From Candidatus Latescibacterota bacterium (lineage in GTDB: Bacteria > Latescibacterota > UBA2968 > UBA8231), in contig JAJDTN010000350.1 of assembly GCA_022827165.1 (NCBI GenBank), positions 1-6,253 of the forward strand: a DNA stretch of 6,253 bases, given 5' to 3'. Both the position numbers and the translations under genes were made by a program. The notes beneath the pieces are model-generated. The model made no database searches. It had not been told where the DNA came from and worked only from the letters and a program-made list of their open reading frames with translations. This document shows, one piece after another, positions 1-6,253 of this stretch (position 1 is its first letter; the number at the start of each line of letters is the position of its first letter).

Positions 1-480
1 GAGAAAGGCGTTGGCGGCGCCGTGATTGGTCTGGCCGGGGTTCCCCACGACACCGGTAACACTCGAGAAGAGGATGAAGAGATCCAGGTCGAGATCCAGC
101 GTGGCGCGGTGAAGATGCCAGGCACCCAGCACCTTGGGCCACAGGACCTGCTCGAACCTATCCCAACTCTGGTTCTCGATGACGCCGTCGGAGAGGACGC
201 CCACGCTGTGTATCAGGCCGCCGAGCGGCGGCAAGGTCTCGTCGATGCGGGCAAGCAGGCGATCCACCGCGGCGGGGTCGGTCACGTCGGCCACTTCGAC
301 CCGAACGTCGGCCCCGCCCTCCCGCAGATCGCGAATTGTCGCTTCCGCGGCGGCGTCGGGGTCGCGGCGTCCGTTCAGGACGATGGTCCCGGCTCCCTTC
401 TCGGCGAGCCAGCGTGCGACGGCGCAGCCGATCCCTCCCAGGCCGCCCGTGACCAGATATGTCCGGCCGGGCCGCAACCG
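1..480 (-). other. Catalytic ketoreductase (KR) domain, cut at the window edge, Tyr-to-His active site
   Basis: KR reduces the beta-keto group with NADPH. The Rossmann motif TGGLGGIG is at 427-450 (residues 1935-1942). Against DEBS KR1 (Asp1758, Lys1776, Ser1800, Tyr1813, Asn1817) the spacings match exactly: Asp2022 (187-189, in LSD), Lys2040 (133-135), Ser2064 (61-63) and Asn2081 (10-12). The Tyr position, residue 2077 (22-24), is His (codon CAC; GQTNHGAANAF). The Asp of the LDD-type motif, here LSD, marks a B-type KR, but DH would then remove that stereocentre. The last part of the domain is outside the window. A His here may still work, because GQxNH variants appear, from memory, in other reducing bacterial PKSs. 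Activity is therefore likely but unproven. Confidence 0.93.
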
Positions 481-3400
481 GCCCCGGGCGAGGGGCGGCA
501 TGCGGATCACGTTCTTACCGATGTGTCGGGCGCCGCGCATGACATCCATGGCCGCGCGGATCTCGGAGAGGGGCCAGACGACATGCGGCAGAGGACTAAG
601 CTCCCCGGCGGAAACGCGCCGCATGACGCGGGAAAGGGAGGCCCCCGCGCGGTCGGGATCGGTCCGTTTCATGTCGTCCAGGTCCAGCATGGAGTAGGCG
701 ACGTCCGGACGCGGCGCCGACATCTCCTCCTCGGTCCAGACCCCCCGCTTGGCGATCTCGACGAAGCGGCCGCCGACGCCGAGACAGGACAGGCTCGCCT
801 CGATGAAGCCCTCCTGGGTGAGGCTGTTCAATACTACGTGAACACCCTCGCCGCCCGTGACCTCCAGGACCTCCGCGCCGAAGCTCGTCTGCCGGCTGTC
901 GAAGACATGCGCGATGCCCAGGGAGCGGAGGTAGGGCTGCTTCGCGGCGCTGGCGGTTGCGAAGACCTCCGCCCCAGCGGCGCGCGCGAGTGCGATGGCG
1001 GCGAGGCCGACACCTCCAGCTGCCGCGTGGATGAGGACGCGTTCGCCGGCCTTCAATCCCGCGATCTCAAAGGCCAGATCCGCCGTCGTAAAGCAGGTGG
1101 GGGTCGTGGCGAGCGCGGACACCGACAACCCGTCGGGAACGGGGGCCACCATGGCCGCCTGCGTCACCATCTCCGGGGCGAACGAGCCGAACCCCATCCC
1201 AACCACTGGGTCACCCGCGGAGAGGCCCTCCACGGCGGGAGCCGTCTCGAGCACGCGGCCATACATCTCCCGGCCGATCTCCTGGTCATACGGCACGGCG
1301 CCGATGCTGAGGAGAACGTCGGCGAAGTTGAGTCCCGCCGCCTCCACCCCGATCCGGACCTCGCCGTGTTCGAGGTGCGGGGTCGAACGCCGCTTCGCGC
1401 GGAGCGCCGGCAGGCCGGCTTCCGGGTCGTCCGAGCCGATCACCCAATCGGTGTCTGTCGGCAAAACGATCCGCGTATCGCCCGCGTCTAGGCGGACCAG
1501 CCGGGCACCGTGGCGGGAACCTCGCCGATAGGCGACGTGAGTCTCAGGATCGGAGAAGAGAATCTCGTCGGCAAGCGTGGAGGTTTTCTCCCTGGGACCC
1601 GGGTCCAGGTCGATCAGTCTCGGCTGCAGATGTGCTGCTTCGAGAGCCATCACTTTGCCGAATCCCCACAGGGTCGCGCCGGCGAGCACGCCTGCGGTCC
1701 TCGCCAGGTGGTCCGACCCCTCTAGGATCTGCGCACCCCGCGTCACGAACGAGACGCCGTCGGTCGGCGTTGCACCGGCGTCGAGAATGCCCTGGACGAG
1801 AGCCAGTGCACTGGACCCGATACGCGTGACGTCCTCCGCCACCTCCCGCGTGGTGGCCTCGGTCCCGTGCCCATCCAGAGCGATGAGGTGCACGACGCCC
1901 TTCAACGGTACGTTCGCGGGCAGCCCCTCCAGCAGGGCTCGCCAAGAGTCCCGCCGCGTCGCGTCGACCGCCGCCCGGACCAGGTGCGGGCCGTCCGCCG
2001 GGGCCCCGGCGGTCGCTGCGTCTCCCGTCGCGAGGACGACCGTCTGGTTCCGGGAGGCTAGTTCCGCGGCGAGTTCCGCAGCCAGACCGGCCTCGTCGGC
2101 TGCGAGCACCCACGCACCCGGGGAGAGCGCCACGTTTTCCGGTCCCCGCGTGATGATCACGCTCGATCCCAGCGGTTCGTCCTTGTCCGGGTCCGCAGGC
2201 CCGAGGAACTCGATGTCGCGGAAGCCGGCGTCCGCCATGGCCCGGCGCCACGCGGGTGGAGTCGCAAGCGCATGGTCGGGCCGGTAGCGGTCCGCGAAAC
2301 GCCACCAGCCGTCGAGGAGTCCGAACGTCAGATCCTGCCACGCCCGGCGCCGCAGTCCTTCAAGCGCTAGCAGTTGGCCGGACGGAGCCAGGAGAGTGCG
2401 GCAGTGAGCGAGCGTCTCCCCGAGGTCCCGCGTCGCGTGCAGGACGTTTGCGGCGATCACAAGATCGTACCCATGAGGATCGAACCCCTGTCCCCCGGGG
2501 TCTGCCTCGATGTCCAGCGCCTTGTACTCGATGGGAGCGCCGGTAGCGGCGAAACGCGCTTCGGCCTGCGAGAAGAACCCCGCCGAGATATCGGTGAACG
2601 TGTAGTCGAACCGGCTGGAGGGCAGGCCCGGGAGGATCGACTCCGTCGCCGAGCCGGTACCCGCACCGACCTCCAGGACCCGTAGACGCCGACCCTCGGG
2701 AAGGTCGGACACGACCGCAGCCACCGTCTCCCCGAGCATGCGATTCGCGGCTCGTGACGCGGGGGCCGCGAGGTACAGGCTCGCCGCGCCGGGTCCTTCG
2801 TCGCTGAAAAGCAGGCCCAGCGGATCGGTACGACCCTGCAACACCTCAGCAAGAGCCGAACCGCAGCGCCGCAGGAGACTGAGTTCGTTGACGCCGTGCG
2901 GATGTCTGTCAATGAGTCGCTCGGCCAGGAGGTCAGGGTCCGAGATCGACTCGTGGGGAAGCGGGTCGCCGGCCCCCACGGCAACCACGAATCCGTCGTC
3001 CGAGGGGGCCAGCACCCCGGCCTCGCCGAGCAGACACAGGAGGCGGACGAACAGGCGTCGATGATCGTCGGCCACCCCCAGCTGACGATGAAGATCCTCC
3101 GGCGAGACCGCAGCCCCCGCCGTGCGTTCCCAGCCCAGCCCCTCGAGCGCCGAGAGGGCGTACGTCTGGGCCAGCCCCTCCTGGTCTCTCAGGAGCGAGG
3201 TCCTTTCCGCGACTCCGACACCTTCATCGGCCAAGTAGTCGATGAACCTTCGCGATTGGCTCGCGATCGCCGCGGGGGCGGTGAGGAAATGTGCGGCGGA
3301 CGCTCCGCCCCGGCGTGGCTTCTCGCGCCAGACGACCTCGTATAGCAGGTCTTTCAACCCTTCCTGGGCCGAAAGCAACGCGGCTCGAGTCGCCCGCTTG

Positions 3401-6253
3401 ACGGTGAAGCCTTCCAGGCCGCCGATGGGGGCGCCTTCGGTGGAATAGAACCGAACATCTCCTGTCACGACTTCAGGCGGCGACGACGATCCCCCGCCCG
3501 ACGCGTTCCCGGGCGCAGATTCCCTCACCGTGGCGTGGCAGAGGATGCGCTCCGGCACGGGACCCGTCATCCAGAGCCGGTCCCACCCAAAAGGCATGTA
3601 GACGGCGCCCTGTTCGACGCCGGTGAGGTGCCTGGCCACCGAGAGGACCTGGAAGCAGCCATCCAGGATGAGGGGATGCATCTCCATTCCCTTCGCATCC
3701 ACGGAATCTTGGAGACGAAGTTCGCCCAAAGCCTCGCCTTCTCCCGCCCAGACCGTTCTCAGCGTGTGGTAGGACGGGCCCAGATAGATCTTGTCGGCGG
3801 ATCGCATTCGGTAGAATTCCGCCGTATCCCGGACCACCAACCCCTTCCTTGTCTCATCCACATCCAGGAAGCCGGGGGTTCCCCGCCCAGGCCCGTCCGA
3901 CGAGAGCCGCCCTTCGGCGTGGAGGGTCCACGCATCTTCGCTCTCCCCCCTGCTGAAAATCTCGAATCGGTGCCGCGGGCCATCCCCGGAACCATCCAGC
4001 ACGAATTGCAGCCTGCGGCCCGTGTTGCGTGTTGTATCTGCCGGATCCTCGTCTTCGAAGATCAGGGCGTTGTGCATCTGCATGTCCGACACGGCCACCG
4101 AGCCGCTCCACTCGGACAGCGCCACCGAGACGGCCATGGCGCCATAGAGTCCCCCGGGCGCGACCACGCGATCATAGACCAGGTGGTCCGGCATCCAGGC
4201 GGGGTCTGAAGCGAACATCTCCGTCTCGAACATCACCTCGCCGCGTGGCGATTCGTGTCGAGCGCCGAGAAGCGGGTGCCCGGCGGACGTTCGCCGGCGC
4301 CTCGACATCGGGACCCAATGGTGCCTGCGCTGGAACGGATAGGCCGGGAGCGAGATCCGGCGTCGGTCTTCTTCGGCGAACAGGCCGGCGAAATCGATGT
4401 CGAGCCCCGCCTCATAGGCTCCCGCCACCGCCTCCACGAAACCTCCGCTCGTGTCTGCCACGGATTCCTCGGGATCCCGCGGCGGCCGCCGCAGGCTGGC
4501 GAGGATGACGGGCGCCCCGGCGGGTGCCGACTCGGGCCACGTCATGGCAACGACGGTCCCCAGTACGGCGTGGGGGCCGATCTCCACGACGGCATCCACG
4601 CCCAGTTCCGCCAGCGTCTCCACGCAGCGGCGGAAGGCCACCGCCTCCCGCGCCTGCCGTCTCCAGTAGGCGGCGTCCATCCCTTCGTCCCGCTCCAGCA
4701 GCCGGCCCGTGAAGTTGCTCACCAGGGGCACGGAGGCGGGCGAAGGGGCCGGCATGATGTCGCGGACGGCGACTTCCAGGTCGCCCAGCGCGGGTTCTAT
4801 CAGCGCGCTGTGGTAGGCGGGGCTTCGCCTCAATCGCACGACCTTGACATCCTCGGCCTCGAAGCGGGCCAGGACCGCCTCGAGATCCTTCCGGGGCCCG
4901 CTCACGACCTGCTGCAGTCCGTTGTCGACAGCGACGCTCAGGTCGACGTCGTCCGAGGCGGCGTTCTGTTCCGCCACCGCGGAGGCGACCCGAGAGGCCG
5001 GGGCGAAAACGGCGGCCATCGCGCCATCGCGACGCGTGGCGCCCATCAGCGCGCCGCGGGCCGCGGCGAACCGCAGACCGTCCTCGAGGCTGAACACGCC
5101 CGCCGCCTGCGCCGCCGCCATCTCTCCCAGGCTGTGACCCACGACGACGCTCGGCTTCACGCCGACACTCCCCCAAAGCGCCGTCAAGGCGCATTCCAGG
5201 GAGTAGATTGCGGGTTGGGTCCAAGCCGGCTCATCCAGCAGGCCGTCCGTCCCTTTGCCCCCGAACATCACATCCAGCAGCGAAATCCCGCGTTCGTCGA
5301 AGAGAAGCCGGTCACAGCGGTCAAGGACGGCCCCGAAGACCGGCTCCCGCTCGTACAGGGGTCTGCCCATGCCTGCCCATTGGCTGGCCTGTCCCGTAAA
5401 GGCGAACGCCACCTTCGTCGCCCGGAGCGGCGCCACGTCGGCTTCCCCCGTCTCTCCCTCCGCGAGCTGTGCCAGCTTCTCCCGCAGTTCGACGATGTCG
5501 CTGAACGACACGCCGGCGCGGTGGGCGAAATGGCTCCGGCCTGCCGCCGCCGTCCAAGCCATGTCCGCCGCCGCCGCATCGGCGGCGCTGGATTCGGCGA
5601 GCGGGCCCTCCGTACTCTCATCAAGCCAGGACAGATACCCTGCAGCCACCGCCCGGAGCGCCGACGGCGATTTCCCCGAAAGGGGCAGCAATCGAGTGCC
5701 CCGGGCGCTACATGGCTGAGCGGGCCCGGACCTCGACGCAGGCACGGGCATGGCGGGACCCACCGGGGCGGACATCCGGGCGGGATCGGGATCCGCTTCC
5801 GGATCTCCGTATCCCTGCACCACGACGTGGGCGTTCGTGCCGGACCACCCGAAGGAATTCACGCCCGCCAGACGAGGCCTTTCGGGATCCAGCGGCCACT
5901 CCGTCATGACATCGGTCACTCGCAGGGGCAGCCGGTCCCAGTCCACGCTCGGCGTCGGGGTGTTGAAGTTGAGATGCCGGGGGATGACGCCGTGTTTCAT
6001 CGCCAACACGGCCTTGATTAGACCCGCGACGCCGGCGGCGGGGCCCAGGTGTCCGATGTTGGTCTTGACGGAGCCGATCAGGAAGGGGGTTTCCGCCGTG
6101 CGCCCGCGCCCGTAGACCGCCGCCGCGGCACCGAGTTCAATGGGATCCCCGACCACGGTGCCGGTGCCGTGAGCTTCCAGGTAGTCCACGTCGGAGGGCG
6201 ACACGCCGCCGCGGGCGAGCGCCTCCTCCATGGCCTGTTCCTGCGAGGGGCCG
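1..6253 (-). CDS. Fully reducing, C-methylating type I polyketide synthase, internal fragment (KS-AT-DH-MT-psiKR-ER-KR)
   Basis: This multidomain enzyme would extend an acyl chain by decarboxylative condensation, alpha-methylate it with SAM, and reduce the beta-keto group fully. One frame is open across the window: 2,084 codons, first bases at positions divisible by 3, no stop seen in my reading, partial at both ends. Domain signatures occur in the expected order in that single frame: KS (residues 1-147), AT (281-588), DH (659-954), C-MT (968-1369), psiKR (1371-1591), ER (1592-1916), KR (1925-2084, cut). The constant frame argues against frameshift or decay. The initiator, KS catalytic Cys, end of KR, ACP and any thioesterase lie outside. 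No other gene shares the window, so operon partners and regulation are unknown. It could be one module of a larger assembly line or a single-module iterative enzyme. Identity as a PKS is near certain; the product is unknown. It likely acts in the cytoplasm, as no membrane segment is evident. Confidence 0.97.
505..1479 (-). other. Enoylreductase (ER) domain, NADPH-dependent MDR fold
   Basis: ER reduces the alpha,beta double bond made by DH. Key segments in order are AGLNFADVLLSIG (Asn codon at 1327-1329), the NADPH motif HAAAGGVG at 1006-1029 (residues 1742-1749) and VVLNSL, with HIGKNVI at the end. The Lys1771 (940-942), corresponding to the proposed proton-donor Lys of SpnB ER, is present. 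The paired Asp appears to be Ser1790 (SRQTSF instead of SRxxDF), by alignment from memory. The segment GAVPYDQEIGREMYG aligns with the common GxYPGxxxxGxExxG. It places Val1653 where 2S-forming ERs have Tyr. The nucleotide site is intact, so an active ER is likely. Confidence 0.95.
1480..2142 (-). other. Structural (pseudo) ketoreductase subdomain, psiKR
   Basis: In reducing PKS modules, the KR is split into an N-terminal structural half without cofactor site and a C-terminal catalytic half, with ER inserted between them. This stretch shows the degenerate Rossmann pattern (GAWVLAADEAGL near its start, PLKGVVHLIALDG in the middle) and the typical LWGFGKVMALE and RLIDLDP segments. It lacks a TGGxGxxG cofactor motif, as expected for the structural half, so this is not decay. 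Boundaries are approximate. Confidence 0.88.
2146..3351 (-). other. SAM-dependent C-methyltransferase (C-MT) domain
   Basis: This domain methylates the alpha carbon of the beta-ketoacyl-ACP using S-adenosylmethionine. It begins with the common DLLYEVVWREKP motif (3351) followed by a helical lid region. The class I SAM-binding motif EVGAGTG is at 2653-2673 (residues 1194-1200), then FTDIS (SAM ribose-side acidic residue) and YDLVIAANVLHAT. A His-Glu dyad is present: His1272 in NVLHAT (2437-2439) and Glu1298 (2359-2361). The 26-residue spacing equals that of the dyad I recall for the CurJ C-MT. GLLDGWWRFAD follows, as in many bacterial C-MT regions. All visible motifs are intact, so I call it active. 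It sits between DH and the KR/ER region, the usual place for a PKS C-MT. Confidence 0.95.
3391..4278 (-). other. Dehydratase (DH) domain, double hot-dog
   Basis: DH removes water from the beta-hydroxyacyl-ACP to give the enoyl intermediate. The domain opens with HPLLGARHES at 4278 and spans about 296 residues, a normal length. The catalytic His690 (4183-4185) sits in a variant of HxxxGxxxxP that reads H-LVY-D-RVVA-P, so the Gly is replaced by Asp694. The second catalytic residue, Asp864 (3661-3663), is in a good HPLILDGCFQ motif, the DxxxQ signature. The YGP element appears as YLGPSY near 3768-3786. Both catalytic residues are present, so activity is likely, although the Gly-to-Asp change is unusual. 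A Gly/Ser/Pro loop (residues 912-926) lies near the C-terminal end. Confidence 0.94.
4312..4350 (-). other. Post-AT linker motif (LPAYPFQRRHHW)
   Basis: The conserved motif that ends the KS-AT unit in type I PKSs, usually LPTYPFQRxRYW, is present as LPAYPFQRRHHW. It wraps back onto the KS in known KS-AT structures. It marks the boundary between AT and DH and supports an intact KS-AT didomain fold. Confidence 0.93.
4489..5412 (-). other. Acyltransferase (AT) domain, predicted malonyl-CoA specific
   Basis: The AT loads the extender unit from CoA onto the ACP. The domain starts at VAFAFTGQASQW (oxyanion-hole GQ at 5389-5394). It carries the nucleophile motif GHSLGE at 5122-5139 (Ser374), a carboxylate-binding Arg at 5056-5058 (Arg399), and the catalytic His in PAYH at 4810-4821 (His481). 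The Ser-to-Arg spacing of 25 equals that of E. coli FabD (Ser92/Arg117), and the Ser-to-His spacing of 107 is close to FabD. Specificity reading: Leu after the nucleophile (GHSLGE, not GHSQGE) and a bulky aromatic in the HAFH/YASH position (PAYH) favour malonyl over methylmalonyl. The Pro in the first position is non-canonical, so the call is an inference. GQAS replaces the usual GQGS/GQGA. The end follows VEIGPHAVLG near 4560-4587. Confidence 0.96.
5413..5811 (-). other. KS-AT linker, with a Pro/Ala-rich extension
   Basis: This is the structured linker between KS and AT (residues 148-280). Its second part has the usual features: an LLPLSGKS strand near residue 187, then helical sequence and an AAGRSHFAHRAGV motif equivalent to the common GRxHxxHRxAV element. 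The first part (about residues 150-180, 5713-5805) is rich in Pro, Ala and Asp and looks longer and less ordered than in most PKSs. No catalytic role is expected. Confidence 0.85.
5812..6253 (-). other. Ketosynthase (KS) domain, C-terminal third
   Basis: Ketosynthases transfer the growing chain to an active-site Cys and condense it with the ACP-bound extender. Here only the C-terminal part, about 147 of roughly 425 residues, is present. Both catalytic His motifs are visible: EAHGTGT at 6157-6177 (His28) and KTNIGH at 6049-6066 (His68). The closing motif NSFGWSGTNAH is at 5827-5859. It matches the usual SFGFGGTNAH except for Trp and Ser in the middle, which still fits a KS. The Cys-containing nucleophile elbow is upstream of the window, so full activity cannot be confirmed, but the two His residues argue for a condensing rather than a decarboxylase-only KS. 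Confidence 0.96.

Noticed and set aside
22..1491. Long plus-strand open frame (489 codons) opposite the ER and KR
   Set aside because: Its codons are the exact mirror of the PKS codons. Stops in that phase need TTA, CTA or TCA in the sense gene, which are rare in GC-rich DNA, so such frames stay open by chance. The protein is Gly/Arg/Asp-rich with no recognisable domain.
1480..2142. A dead KR lacking its cofactor motif
   Set aside because: The position before an inserted ER and the LWGFGK and RLIDLDP segments identify it as the normal structural half of a split KR.
1544..2341. Minus-strand frame of 265 codons in another phase
   Set aside because: It overlaps the C-MT end and psiKR in the wrong frame and gives Arg/Gly-rich sequence. 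The PKS frame here is continuous and motif-bearing.
4412..5224. Minus-strand frame of 270 codons in another phase
   Set aside because: It overlaps the AT in the wrong frame. Its product is Arg/Gly-rich with no domain, whereas the AT motifs GHSLGE and PAYH are in the main frame.
5569..5587. Perfect inverted repeat, 8-bp arms (CGCCGCCG / CGGCGGCG) around a 3-base loop
   Set aside because: It lies inside the KS-AT linker where a run of Ala codons (GCC/GCG) makes such symmetry likely by chance. It has no T-run and is in the middle of the coding frame, so it is not a terminator.
4255..6021. Long plus-strand open frame (588 codons) opposite the KS, AT and start of DH
   Set aside because: It has the same codon-aligned antisense phase as the frame at 22-1491 and is explained the same way. 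The protein is low-complexity (Arg, Gly, His, Pro) and the opposite strand carries clear KS and AT motifs.
1..6253. Possible frameshift or gene break, suggested by separate minus-strand frames in several phases
   Set aside because: Motifs from the KS end (6252) to the KR (3) all have codon first bases at positions divisible by 3, so the gene is in one frame throughout.

Overview
The whole window is the interior of one very large minus-strand gene for a type I polyketide synthase (PKS). One reading frame is open from end to end (2,084 codons, first codon at 6252-6250, last at 3-1), with no in-frame stop found and no start or stop inside the window. Residue numbers below count from that first complete codon. 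Nothing on the plus strand and nothing in another minus frame looks real, and there is no intergenic DNA.

Read 5'->3' on the minus strand, the domains are: C-terminal third of a ketosynthase (KS), acyltransferase (AT), dehydratase (DH), SAM-dependent C-methyltransferase (C-MT), structural pseudo-ketoreductase (psiKR), enoylreductase (ER), and the catalytic ketoreductase (KR), which is cut at the window edge just after its active site. The KS start lies beyond 6253. The rest of the KR and presumably an ACP lie beyond position 1.

Together these domains make a fully reducing, C-methylating module. AT motifs point to malonyl-CoA, the C-MT would add the alpha-methyl from SAM, and KR, DH and ER would reduce the beta-keto group to a methylene. 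The predicted result per cycle is a saturated, alpha-methyl-branched two-carbon extension. This architecture is known from fungal highly reducing PKSs (LovF type) and from bacterial PKSs, including the sponge-symbiont Sup family proposed to make methyl-branched fatty acids. Whether this protein works once in an assembly line or iteratively cannot be decided from the window.

The DNA is GC-rich (about two thirds in the stretch I counted) with G/C strongly preferred at third codon positions. Continuous PKS motifs in a bacterial style and the absence of introns suggest a high-GC bacterium. Motif style (C-MT region, psiKR with an LWGFGK motif) resembles cyanobacterial, myxobacterial and uncultured-symbiont PKSs more than actinomycete ones, but I cannot name a phylum.

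The points most worth checking are a His in place of the KR catalytic Tyr, a non-canonical AT specificity motif (PAYH), a Val at the ER position thought to control methyl stereochemistry, and a Gly-to-Asp change in the DH active-site motif.
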